A stretch of DNA of 61,241 nucleotides, from contig JADFPP010000010.1 in assembly GCA_022562275.1 (NCBI GenBank), positions 1 to 61,241 on the forward strand, given 5' to 3'. The position numbers and the translations under genes are program-made. The notes below the pieces were generated by a model. It was not told where the DNA came from and ran no database searches. It was given only the letters and a program-made list of their open reading frames with translations. Shown one piece after another: positions 27,691 to 37,547 of the stretch; position 1 is the first letter of the stretch; each line of letters begins with the position of its first letter. Origin of the DNA: Bacteroidota bacterium. GTDB lineage: Bacteria > Bacteroidota > Ignavibacteria > Ignavibacteriales > Ignavibacteriaceae.

Positions 27691-28887
27691 TTATACATCA
27701 TCTAATGCAGCAACACCAGGCAGAGTTTTTCCTTCCAGAAATTCAAGTGAAGCACCACCACCTGTGGAAACGTGAGAAACTTTACTCACCAAGCCGGCTT
27801 TACTTATTGCAGCAGCGGAATCGCCGCCGCCAATAACAGTTACCGCTCCATTTTCTGTTGCTTGAGCAAGTGTCTTAGCAATGGAAAAAGTTCCCTTTGC
27901 AAAGTTTTCCATTTCAAACACTCCCATTGGTCCGTTCCAAACTATAGTTTTAGAGATTAACAATTCCTTATCAAATAATTTAATTGTTTCAGGCCCTATA
28001 TCCAATCCCATTTTGCCTACTGGAATATTATCTACAGAAACGGTTTCAAATACTGAATCATTTTTAAATTCTTCAGCCACGATGACATCTACAGGAAGTA
28101 AAAAGTTCGAGTCAGAATTTTCAACTTTTTGCAAAATATCCTTTGCCAAATTTAGTTTTTCTTCTTCTAATAAAGATTTCCCTATCTCTTTTCCCTGCGC
28201 TTTCAAAAATGTAAACGCCATTCCTCCGCCAACAATAAGAGTGTCAACTTTATCCAATAAATTATTTATAACATCAATCTTTCCTGAGATCTTCGCACCA
28301 CCAAGAATAGCGCAATATGGTCTTTCAGGATTTACCAAAGCTGATCCAAGATAATCCAGTTCTTTTTCCATCAGGTAACCGGCAGCACAAGTATCAATAA
28401 ATTTTGTTACACCTTCTGTAGAAGCATGAGCACGATGAGCACTTCCGAAAGCATCATTAATATAAACATCGCCTAATGATGCCAATTCTTTTGCAAACTC
28501 CTCTTCATTTTTTGTTTCGCCTTTATGAAATCTAACATTCTCCAATAAAAGTACATCCCCCTGTTTCATCACACCAACAATTTTTTTTACAGATTCACCA
28601 GTACAATCATCAACAAACAGTACTTCTTTATCAAGCAATACTCCCAATCTTTCTGCAGCAGGTTTCAAACTAAATTTAAGATCCTTCTCACCTTTGGGTC
28701 TTCCAAGATGGCTCATTAAAATAGCTTTACCGCCATCATTAATTATTTTGTTTATAGTGGGAAGCGAAGCTTTTATTCTGGTGTCATCAGTAATATTTTG
28801 ATTTTCATCCAGCGGTATGTTAAAATCCACTCTTAATAAAACTTTTTTATCTTTCAGATTAACATTATCAATTGTTAACTTTTTCAT
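27691..28887 (-). CDS. pgk: Phosphoglycerate kinase
   Basis: A 398-residue glycolytic enzyme: 1,3-bisphosphoglycerate + ADP to 3-phosphoglycerate + ATP. It contains KVLLRVDFNIPLDENQNITD, LMSHLGRPKGE, LLLENVRFHKGE, INDAFGSAHRAHAST, YCAILGGAKISGKID and GGGDSAAAI near the end, all canonical, at normal length. Gap lies 295 bases upstream in the same direction, with an inverted-repeat element between them. The rhomboid gene follows after 29 bases. Confidence 0.98.
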   Translation of the reverse strand: MKKLTIDNVNLKDKKVLLRVDFNIPLDENQNITDDTRIKASLPTINKIINDGGKAILMSHLGRPKGEKDLKFSLKPAAERLGVLLDKEVLFVDDCTGESVKKIVGVMKQGDVLLLENVRFHKGETKNEEEFAKELASLGDVYINDAFGSAHRAHASTEGVTKFIDTCAAGYLMEKELDYLGSALVNPERPYCAILGGAKISGKIDVINNLLDKVDTLIVGGGMAFTFLKAQGKEIGKSLLEEEKLNLAKDILQKVENSDSNFLLPVDVIVAEEFKNDSVFETVSVDNIPVGKMGLDIGPETIKLFDKELLISKTIVWNGPMGVFEMENFAKGTFSIAKTLAQATENGAVTVIGGGDSAAAISKAGLVSKVSHVSTGGGASLEFLEGKTLPGVAALDDV

Positions 28888-29016
28888 TTTTTAATTCCAG
28901 GTTTAATGTTTCTGATAATCCGGATTTCCACAGTTAATATTAAAAAAGGAAGGGAAACCTTTCTATTCAAAAAGAAGAAAATTCATTCACTGTTATGTTA
29001 AATCAATAGAGGATGT

Positions 29017-29143
29017 CTTAAAAGTAACTTGACTTCGAGTTTCTTCGTGTCTTTGTGACTTAGTGGCAGCAAAATTCTTTGTTAATTAGACAAATTTAAA
29101 ACTTTTGCCACTAAGACCCAAAGGATCACAAAGTACTTTTGAG
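29017..29143. repeat. Dispersed repeat B, copy 1: long imperfect inverted repeat between gap and pgk
   Basis: The outer ends CTTAAAAGTA (29017) and TACTTTTGAG (29134-29143) are near-perfect inverted copies. The inner arms CTTTGTGACTTAGTGGCA and TGCCACTAAG...CACAAAG also pair. The whole can fold into one long hairpin. Related arms occur at 57531-57613, and a fragment near 14735-14770. It has no coding capacity and no poly-T run, so a MITE/REP-like element is more likely than a terminator. The rest of the 28888-29182 gap shows nothing else. Confidence 0.65.
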
Positions 29144-29182
29144 ATAACCACAAAAAATTAAATCACAACCTTTATTAAATAG

Positions 29183-30512
<1,330 letters not shown>

Positions 30513-31007
30513 ATGATGTCCCAAAAAATACAAGAAGCTCTTAATAAACAATTAAATGCAGAATTTTTCTCTTCCTATTTTTATTTATCAATGTCTGCTT
30601 ACTTTGAAGCTAAAGATCTGCAGGGATTTGCAAAGTGGTTTAGGCTTCAGGCAGATGAAGAATATGCACACGCAATGAAAATATTTAATTATATCTATCA
30701 GATTGGCGGGGCGGTAAAGTTAGACAAGATTGGGGGACCTAAGACAGAATGGAATTCTATTCTCGAAGTTTTCCTGGATACCTTTGAACATGAGCAAAAG
30801 ATAACAAAAAGTATTAATAATCTTCTTGATCTATCAATCAGTGAAAAAGACCATGCAACAGTTAACTTCCTGCAGTGGTTTGTAAGTGAGCAGGTTGAGG
30901 AAGAAGCCATTGCACAGCAAAATGTAAAAAGAATGGAAATGCTTGGCGACAGCAAAAGCGGTTTGTTTATGCTTGATAAAGAATTGGGCAGCAGGGTTAA
31001 TCAATAG
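30513..31007 (+). CDS. ftnA: Non-haem ferritin
   Basis: A 164-residue iron-storage protein that oxidises Fe(II) and stores it in a 24-subunit shell. Ferroxidase ligands appear in LNAEFFSSYFYLSMS (Glu), ADEEYAHAMKIF (Glu and His) and QWFVSEQVEEE. IGGAVKLDKIGGP is the usual loop. I start it at ATG 30513, which has AGAGG six bases upstream; the frame is open to a TTG at 30489, but that would add eight basic residues not typical of ferritins. It is monocistronic and convergent with nuoF. No terminator was clear in the 125-base gap that follows. Confidence 0.93.
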   Translation: MMSQKIQEALNKQLNAEFFSSYFYLSMSAYFEAKDLQGFAKWFRLQADEEYAHAMKIFNYIYQIGGAVKLDKIGGPKTEWNSILEVFLDTFEHEQKITKSINNLLDLSISEKDHATVNFLQWFVSEQVEEEAIAQQNVKRMEMLGDSKSGLFMLDKELGSRVNQ

Positions 31008-31132
31008 AATATTCACTTAGTCACACAGCCAATTGGAAAGAATTAACTTCTGTTGTGGCAGTTAATAAATTTTAGTTCTCACTTTTTACAGATTCGGTTT
31101 CCTCCCTTTGGTGTTAGACTATTGTGGGATTT

Positions 31133-32455
31133 TTATTTTGTGATATCGGGTAAAGGAAAAGCAGTGTGCCGCATTGAATGAACTTTGTTTTTAACCGGTA
31201 TGGTTATTTTTTTATTTACTCTTTCTTCAAAATAATCTCTGAATCTTGCAATCATATATCTTACAGGCCAGGCAGCAGCTTCGCCCAAAGCACAAATTGT
31301 ATTACCCTCTATATTGTTTGCAATCGAGATTAAAAGATCGAGATCATTTGTTGAGCCTTCACCATTTAAGATTCTATTAATCACCTTTTCCATCCAACCG
31401 GTTCCCTCGCGGCATGGTGTACACAGTCCGCAGGATTCGTGGTGATAAAATTTGGTTATTCTTGCCAACACTTTTACAAGATCGGTGTCTTCATCCATTA
31501 CCATTATTCCTCCGGTTCCGATGGCAGAACCAGCCTCTTTTAATGATTCAGCATCCATTTTAACACCTTCAAGCTGGTCACCTCTAAGCGGCGGCATTGA
31601 AGATCCACCGGGAATAACACATAGAATTTTTTTATCTCCGGGTATTCCCCCAGCATATTTATAAATTATATCTGTCAGCAAGGTTCCTGATGGCAGTTCA
31701 TAAATACCCGGCTTGTTCACATGCCCGCTAACACCAAACAGCAAAGTCCCCGGATGCTTGGGTTCACCAATAGCGGCAAACCACTGCCAGCCCTTTTCAA
31801 TTATTTTGGGAACATTTGCAATTGTTTCAACGTTATTGATTGTAGTTGGATTTCCCCAAAGCCCATTGTGTGCAGGAAAAGGAGGTTTAATTCTGGGATA
31901 GCCTCTTTGCCCCTCAAGAGAATTCATTAAAGCAGACTCTTCTCCGCAAATATAAGCGCCGGCACCTTTGTGAATATAAATATCACAATAAAAATCGGTT
32001 CCGAAAGTTTCTTTCATCTTCTCGCCAACGTAACCTTTTTCGTATGCAGCATCTATTGCTTTCTGCATTAGCTTTATCCATTTGTGATATTCGCCGCGGA
32101 TATAAATGTATGCGACTTTTGCTCCGATTGCATAACAGGTGATAAGTGTACCTTCAATCAATTGATGTGGATTGTGCTCAAAGATCTCTCTGTCTTTAAA
32201 TGAACCCGGCTCACTCTCATCACCATTCACGCAAAGATATTTTGGTTTATCCGTGGTTTTTGGCATAAAGCTCCACTTCAAACCCGCAGAAAAAGCAGCT
32301 CCACCTCTGCCTCTTAAACCAGATTTTTTTACCTGGTCAATTATTTCATCTGTCGTTTGCCCAAATGCTTTTTTTACTGATTTATAGCCATCGTTACTAA
32401 GGTAGACATCAATTTGATGAAAGTTTTCTATATCGGGGAGGACTATCTTTTCCAT
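31133..32455 (-). CDS. nuoF: NADH-quinone oxidoreductase subunit F
   Basis: A 440-residue NADH-binding subunit of complex I. The glycine-rich GLRGRGGAAFSAGLKW binds NADH/FMN, and GAYICGEESALMNSLEG follows. The N3 4Fe-4S ligands are in ESCGLCTPCREGTGW plus the later Cys in GNTICALGEAAAWP. Length and order are standard. It is the last of the six nuo genes here; nuoG to nuoN are not in this window, since downstream there is a convergent ferritin gene. It starts directly after the nuoE stop (no gap). Confidence 0.97.
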   Translation of the reverse strand: MEKIVLPDIENFHQIDVYLSNDGYKSVKKAFGQTTDEIIDQVKKSGLRGRGGAAFSAGLKWSFMPKTTDKPKYLCVNGDESEPGSFKDREIFEHNPHQLIEGTLITCYAIGAKVAYIYIRGEYHKWIKLMQKAIDAAYEKGYVGEKMKETFGTDFYCDIYIHKGAGAYICGEESALMNSLEGQRGYPRIKPPFPAHNGLWGNPTTINNVETIANVPKIIEKGWQWFAAIGEPKHPGTLLFGVSGHVNKPGIYELPSGTLLTDIIYKYAGGIPGDKKILCVIPGGSSMPPLRGDQLEGVKMDAESLKEAGSAIGTGGIMVMDEDTDLVKVLARITKFYHHESCGLCTPCREGTGWMEKVINRILNGEGSTNDLDLLISIANNIEGNTICALGEAAAWPVRYMIARFRDYFEERVNKKITIPVKNKVHSMRHTAFPLPDITK

Positions 32456-32938
32456 TTAATTTGTTTTACTTAAGGATTCCAAAATTTCTTCAACTTTTTC
32501 TTTATTCAGATTCTCATAGTAATCTTCATTCACGGCGATCATAGGAGCAGTACCGCAGCTGCCCATACATTCAACTTCTTCCAATGAAAAATTATGATCT
32601 TCACTAACTTCCAAATTATTAATACCGAGTTTATTTTTAACCTGATCCCAGATTTCATATCCACCGCGAAGCATACAAGATACATTTGTACAAACCTGAA
32701 TATGATATTTTCCCATTTGCTTTTGATGGTACATTGTATAAAATGTAACTACACCCAAAACTTCTTCGAGTGTCATTTCAAGCAAGCCGGCAACTTCCTT
32801 TATTACTTCATCGGAGATGTAACCATTTTGTTCCTGCCCAACATACAATGCTGCCATAACTGCCGGTTTTTTAACCGGATACTTATTGATTTCCTTTTGA
32901 ATTCTATTCAGATTTTCTTCGGTGAATTTAAAGTTCAT
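32456..32938 (-). CDS. nuoE: NADH-quinone oxidoreductase subunit E
   Basis: A 160-residue thioredoxin-like subunit carrying the 2Fe-2S cluster N1a of the NADH dehydrogenase module. Ligands are in QVCTNVSCMLRGG (C-x4-C) and VECMGSCGTAPM (C-x3-C). The N-terminal helical part (YPVKKPAVMAALYVGQEQNG) is typical. It lies 9 bases after nuoD and abuts nuoF. Confidence 0.96.
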   Translation of the reverse strand: MNFKFTEENLNRIQKEINKYPVKKPAVMAALYVGQEQNGYISDEVIKEVAGLLEMTLEEVLGVVTFYTMYHQKQMGKYHIQVCTNVSCMLRGGYEIWDQVKNKLGINNLEVSEDHNFSLEEVECMGSCGTAPMIAVNEDYYENLNKEKVEEILESLSKTN

Positions 32939-32947
32939 ACTCTTCCT

Positions 32948-34198
32948 TTACTTATCAGCCTCGCCCATAATTGGGTCGAGGCTGCCGATTATTACTACTA
33001 CATCCGAGATCATATGCCCAACTACTAATTTTGGAAGTGCCTGCAGATTACAAAAAGAGGGAGAACGAATTTTACACTTCCACGGATGACCTTCACCTTT
33101 ACTTACCAAATAAAAACCTAACTCACCTTTTGATCCTTCTATAGCATGATAAATTTCTCCTGTGGGCGGATTAATACCAAAATTAACAATCATAAAATCA
33201 TTTATAAGTTCTTCCATTTTTGTGTATATCTCTGCCTTCTTAGGAAGAACTTTTTTTGGTTGGTTAAGAAGGATTTCACCTTGCGGCATTTTTTCAAGAA
33301 TTTGCCTGACAATTTTTGCACTTTCTCTTGCTTCATCAGCACGCACAAAATATCTTGCTAAACAATCACCCTCACTATAAACAGGAATATTGAAATCTAT
33401 TTCCTGGTATTTGAGATATGGTTGTGCTCTTCGCAAATCAAATTCTACCCCGCAGGCTCTAATATTTGGTCCTGTAAAGCCAAAATCGATTGCATCTTCT
33501 TTACTAATTACTCCGATGCCGTCTAATCGTTCAATAAATATTCTATTTGTATTAAGTAATTTTTCACACTCGGTAAGGTTATCATTAAATTGATCTAAAA
33601 ACCATTTTACTTTTGCAAGCACTTCGGGTTGTACGTCGTTTGCAACACCTCCAATACGAGTATAACTATTTGTAAATCTGGCACCGCACAACATATCCCA
33701 TATATCAAGAATCTTTTCACGTTCGCGGAAAGTCCAGAGTAGAATAGTTAATGCGCCAACATCCATTGCAAATGTACCAATAGCCACAAGGTGAGAAGTA
33801 ATCCGGGCAAGTTCGGCAACCATCATTCTAATATATTGAGCTCGCGGCGGAGCTTCAATTCCTGCAAGTTTTTCTACGGCTAAAACCCAGGCAACATTGT
33901 TTGCCATCGGCGAAATATAATCGAGACGGTCTGTGTGAGGGATGAATTCATAATAACTCATGTTTTCAGCCAGTTTCTCATATCCTCTATGAAGATAACC
34001 TAATTCGGGTACGCAGGCGATAACTGTTTCACCATCAAGACGAAGCACCAAACGCAAAACGCCATGTGTTGCAGGATGCTGCGGACCCATATTAAGTATC
34101 ATTTCATTTTCAAGTGCATCTTCCACAGTTATGTCTGTTTCAGCATCTAAAAGCGCTTGAATAATTTTCGGATGAACTTCTTTTAATTCGCTATCCAT
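32948..34198 (-). CDS. nuoD: NADH-quinone oxidoreductase subunit D
   Basis: A 416-residue 49-kDa-type subunit that forms the quinone site with NuoB. Signature MILNMGPQHPATHGVLRL near residue 31, then ELGYLHRGYEKLAE (the His-Arg-Gly-x-Glu motif shared with NiFe hydrogenase large subunits) and DRLDYISPMANN. The C-terminus has GEGHPWKCKIRSPSFCNLQAL and GSLDPIMGEADK. Separate from NuoC (not the fused NuoCD form). It follows nuoC by 7 bases. Confidence 0.97.
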   Translation of the reverse strand: MDSELKEVHPKIIQALLDAETDITVEDALENEMILNMGPQHPATHGVLRLVLRLDGETVIACVPELGYLHRGYEKLAENMSYYEFIPHTDRLDYISPMANNVAWVLAVEKLAGIEAPPRAQYIRMMVAELARITSHLVAIGTFAMDVGALTILLWTFREREKILDIWDMLCGARFTNSYTRIGGVANDVQPEVLAKVKWFLDQFNDNLTECEKLLNTNRIFIERLDGIGVISKEDAIDFGFTGPNIRACGVEFDLRRAQPYLKYQEIDFNIPVYSEGDCLARYFVRADEARESAKIVRQILEKMPQGEILLNQPKKVLPKKAEIYTKMEELINDFMIVNFGINPPTGEIYHAIEGSKGELGFYLVSKGEGHPWKCKIRSPSFCNLQALPKLVVGHMISDVVVIIGSLDPIMGEADK

Positions 34199-34205
34199 AG
34201 TTTTC

Positions 34206-34715
34206 TTATTTTTTAGGAAGAGGAATAGAACCAGGAATACCCATTAATGGAAAATCTTTTCTCAAAGGATAATATTCAAAATCTTCCGGCATATACATTC
34301 TTCTTAAATCGGGATGACCTTTAAAATTTATCCCATACATATCATAAGTTTCGCGCTCCTGCCAGTTGGCTGCTTGCCAAACTGATGTTACTGAATCGAT
34401 AGAATATCCTGCCTTTCCTCCAGACTGTTCAGATTCATCAATATTGGTTTTAAATCTTAATCTTAAATTATTTTTGAAAGAATATAGATGATAAACTACC
34501 GTGAATCTTTCTTTTCTCTTTGCCCAATCAATTGCAGTTATATCCTCACAGAGTAAAAATTCCAATTCCGAATCATATTTTAAGAATTTACATAGATCGA
34601 TTACAATCTTTTTTGGAAATTGAATTGTGATTTCTCCGCGGTATTCGGATATATCGAAGTTTGTTTCAGGGAATTGATTTATTAGTTTTTGAGATAAGGA
34701 ATCTGCGGAAATCAT
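34206..34715 (-). CDS. nuoC: NADH-quinone oxidoreductase subunit C
   Basis: A 169-residue 30-kDa-type subunit of the peripheral arm. The family signature is clear: [17 protein letters not shown], then [26 protein letters not shown]. The N-terminal half is less conserved, as usual. It lies 4 bases after nuoB and 7 before nuoD. Confidence 0.95.
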   Translation of the reverse strand: MISADSLSQKLINQFPETNFDISEYRGEITIQFPKKIVIDLCKFLKYDSELEFLLCEDITAIDWAKRKERFTVVYHLYSFKNNLRLRFKTNIDESEQSGGKAGYSIDSVTSVWQAANWQERETYDMYGINFKGHPDLRRMYMPEDFEYYPLRKDFPLMGIPGSIPLPKK

Positions 34716-34719
34716 ATAA

Positions 34720-35241
34720 TCAATTATTTTGTATTTCGTTTAACTCGGGTAATTCCGCATTTTTAAAATCAGCAGCTTTTGTTCTGCCTATTTTATCCTG
34801 TATTGCAATTAATGCGTTTAGAAGATTATCAGGTCGGGGGGGACAGCCGGCAAGATAGAGATCAACAGGAACAAATTGGTCTATTCCCTGCACTACCGAA
34901 TATGTTCTGTAAATTCCACCTGTTGCAGTGCAAGCACCCATTGCGATTACCCATTTTGGTTCGGGCATCTGATCATAAATTTTTCTTACAACCGGAGCCA
35001 TTTTATATGTAACTGTTCCGGCTACAATCATTAAGTCACATTGCCTTGGTGTAAATCTCATTACTTCAGATCCAAATCGCGCAATATCATATTTGGGATC
35101 AGCAACCGCCATCATCTCAATAGCACAACACGAAATTCCCATAGGCATTGGCCATACTGAACTTTTTCGTGACCAAGCAACCAGTGCATCAATAGTTGTT
35201 GTAAAAAATCCGCTTTCTTTAAATAATGATTCTAATCCCAA
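34720..35241 (-). CDS. nuoB: NADH-quinone oxidoreductase subunit B
   Basis: A 173-residue subunit holding the terminal 4Fe-4S cluster N2. Cluster ligands: the adjacent cysteines in [11 protein letters not shown], plus those in [10 protein letters not shown] and [27 protein letters not shown] is also typical. The start overlaps nuoA by 10 bases. Peripheral-arm protein next to the membrane, passing electrons to quinone. Confidence 0.97.
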   Translation of the reverse strand: MGLESLFKESGFFTTTIDALVAWSRKSSVWPMPMGISCCAIEMMAVADPKYDIARFGSEVMRFTPRQCDLMIVAGTVTYKMAPVVRKIYDQMPEPKWVIAMGACTATGGIYRTYSVVQGIDQFVPVDLYLAGCPPRPDNLLNALIAIQDKIGRTKAADFKNAELPELNEIQNN

Positions 35242-35600
35242 TTAAATCCCCCTTTCTTATACACATACAGGTAACCTAATTCAAACACAACCAGGAATAT
35301 CATCATCGAAATAAAAACCTGTAAACCGAATTCTCTAAATAGCTCCTTAAATTGCACAGCCCAGGGATAAATAAATATAACTTCCAAATCGAAAATGATA
35401 AATAACATCGCTACCAGGTAATACTTTATTGAAATTCTATTCGTAGCCAAGCCCACCGGTTCCATGCCGCTTTCGTAGGTTGATAGTTTCTCTTTGTTTG
35501 GTCTTTGCGGTCCGAAGATGCGTGATGAAAATACTGTTGCAAATGCAAATCCAAGTGCAAAAATTATTACTAGTAATATAGGAATGTATGTCTCTAACAT
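35232..35600 (-). CDS. nuoA: NADH-quinone oxidoreductase subunit A
   Basis: A 122-residue membrane subunit with three hydrophobic helices (about 5-25, 61-82, 91-112). It keeps the conserved loop YESGMEPVG (with Glu-Ser-Gly) and [16 protein letters not shown], the family hallmark. It opens the nuoABCDEF run, with 121 AT-rich bases before it that probably hold the promoter, although I could not define one. Confidence 0.95.
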   Translation of the reverse strand: MLETYIPILLVIIFALGFAFATVFSSRIFGPQRPNKEKLSTYESGMEPVGLATNRISIKYYLVAMLFIIFDLEVIFIYPWAVQFKELFREFGLQVFISMMIFLVVFELGYLYVYKKGGFNWD

Positions 35601-35721
35601 AAAAATCTTTTAAATTATTGAGTATAAAACTATTCAAAAATTGTACTATTGTCAATTTAAAGTAATATAATATTTAATGAATATATTGTTAAATACCTAT
35701 AATTTATTCTCTTAGGGAAGA

Positions 35722-37338
35722 TTAATAGATGACTCTATAAAGCACTGATGGTGGATTGTTAAAGTAAACTACTACTTCCAGACCGGGATGATTTGAATTT
35801 GGATTTAATAGAACTTGTAATTCACGCCTCAATGATGCTTCAATAGGACTGAAGTAAAAATAATCAACATTATTTTGATGCAGCTTTTCAATGAACTCTT
35901 CGTAACTGTTTGCCATTGGCAGTAAAACGAAATCCATCCCCAAATAGTAAGCTACGTGTGGTTTTCTTGCTGCAATTTTATTTCCTTTTTCTGATTCCGC
36001 GATGTTTTTATTATACCAATCCTGAAGTACCAACAGTTCTTTTGGTCCTGAATTAATTCTGGAACTGTTGAAAGAAACTGAATTTGCAAATGTGATTAAA
36101 ACTAATATTATTGCAATAATGTACCCTATGGCATCTGGAAATTTTTTAATCAACTTGAATCTTTCACTAAAAAAAGGATGTATAGAAACTGCTGCAAAAA
36201 ACGGGATGAGAAAAAGAGAAAATCTTTCACTGTAAAATACCAGAAGTAACAGGGCAAAGAAAAACAGATTCGATAGATAATACCCGGTTTCCTTACTTTT
36301 CCAGTTCTTAAAAGGATTTGAAACTAGTAGTAATATCAAACCTAACATAATGAAGACTCCAGCATACCATCCCATCAACCGTTCCATATCCAGTATGAGA
36401 TGTTCACTGATATTTCCAATTATTGTTGAGATGAATTTAAAAGGATCCCTGCCAATTACATCGAATAATGATGTAAAACTACTGCTTTCTTTAAACCAAA
36501 ATTGATCCCAGGCAATTATCCCTTTTCCATATAATTCATAGGCAAGATTTTTATAGTTTTGGTTGTAAAAAAAGCTTCCCTTTTCATTTAAACAATAAAT
36601 TCCCCAGGGAGTGATTGTTAGTAAAAAGGTAACCAGGTAAAGAGCCGAAGATCTTATTCGTTTTATCCACGGAATATCCCAATAATTTACAAACAGAATT
36701 ATAACAATAAATCCGAGCAGGAACAGTCCGTTATATCGTGTAAGATAAGTTAACCCACCAAGGATGGCGGCAATAACCAGGTTTTTGTAACTAAGCTGCT
36801 TATCCATAAAAAAGAAAAATAAAGCTGCGGTAGCAAGAGCATTGAAAACCATATCTGTTCCGGCGCTGTAGGTATATTGAACAAAGATGGGGTTAACTGC
36901 AAGAATTAATGAAACAAAAAATGAAACAGTTGGAGAGAATATTCTTTTAAGCAGTTCAAATGTTAGAAATATTACAATTGCCGCAGAAACTATCCCAATA
37001 AGAATTCCGGAATAAAAATAATCCGATATAATTAAATTAACCAGTCCAAGTATAATCGCATATATCGGACCTCTGAAAGGATCAATTTGCAGGTTACCAT
37101 TTAAAAAACTTTTTGCCGCTGGAACATAGCTCCAAAAGAAATCTGTTTCTACACCATAATCACCAACCTTGTGGAATTGAAAACTTAGTATTAAAAGAAT
37201 TACAAAGTACGTACCCGCCAATAACAGTCCGAAATAAGAAGATTCTATTAGTCTGGTAAAAGATTCTTTTACGGTAATTTTGTCTTTTTGTAAGGGATTC
37301 TTTTTTTTAATTTTTTTTGCCGATGTATTTTTCGCCAC
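35722..37338 (-). CDS. Membrane glycosyltransferase, GT39/ArnT-like
   Basis: A 538-residue polytopic protein with roughly ten hydrophobic helices after a lysine-rich N-terminus (AKKIKKKNPLQKDK). The first periplasmic loop has the acidic pattern VETDFFWSYVPAAKSFLNG and then FRGPIYAIILGL, like PMT/ArnT-type enzymes that move a sugar from a polyprenyl-phosphate donor. A soluble C-terminal segment (about 440-538) follows. Acceptor unknown: protein, lipid A or another glycan are all possible. It stands alone, 121 bases upstream of nuoA in the same direction; functional linkage to nuo is unlikely. Confidence 0.75.
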   Translation of the reverse strand: MAKNTSAKKIKKKNPLQKDKITVKESFTRLIESSYFGLLLAGTYFVILLILSFQFHKVGDYGVETDFFWSYVPAAKSFLNGNLQIDPFRGPIYAIILGLVNLIISDYFYSGILIGIVSAAIVIFLTFELLKRIFSPTVSFFVSLILAVNPIFVQYTYSAGTDMVFNALATAALFFFFMDKQLSYKNLVIAAILGGLTYLTRYNGLFLLGFIVIILFVNYWDIPWIKRIRSSALYLVTFLLTITPWGIYCLNEKGSFFYNQNYKNLAYELYGKGIIAWDQFWFKESSSFTSLFDVIGRDPFKFISTIIGNISEHLILDMERLMGWYAGVFIMLGLILLLVSNPFKNWKSKETGYYLSNLFFFALLLLVFYSERFSLFLIPFFAAVSIHPFFSERFKLIKKFPDAIGYIIAIILVLITFANSVSFNSSRINSGPKELLVLQDWYNKNIAESEKGNKIAARKPHVAYYLGMDFVLLPMANSYEEFIEKLHQNNVDYFYFSPIEASLRRELQVLLNPNSNHPGLEVVVYFNNPPSVLYRVIY

Positions 37339-37547
37339 TGGAATTTAGAGGAGATATTTGATTTTACTGCATATTAATATAGCTATATTTTATTAAGCAA
37401 TTTATTTTTATGCCTATAAATTAGTTGTTAAATAGAAAAATAAATTCTTTTTCTATTTAAAATTATTCCTTTTTTAGGTTAACATTTCTTAGTAATTTGA
37501 TTTTGATATTCACACTCAGGATGTTTTTTAAAATCTGACAAAAGGTT

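Noticed and set aside
29017-29143. Terminator after gap
   Set aside because: Long imperfect hairpin without a T-tract, with a related copy elsewhere inside another gene pair.
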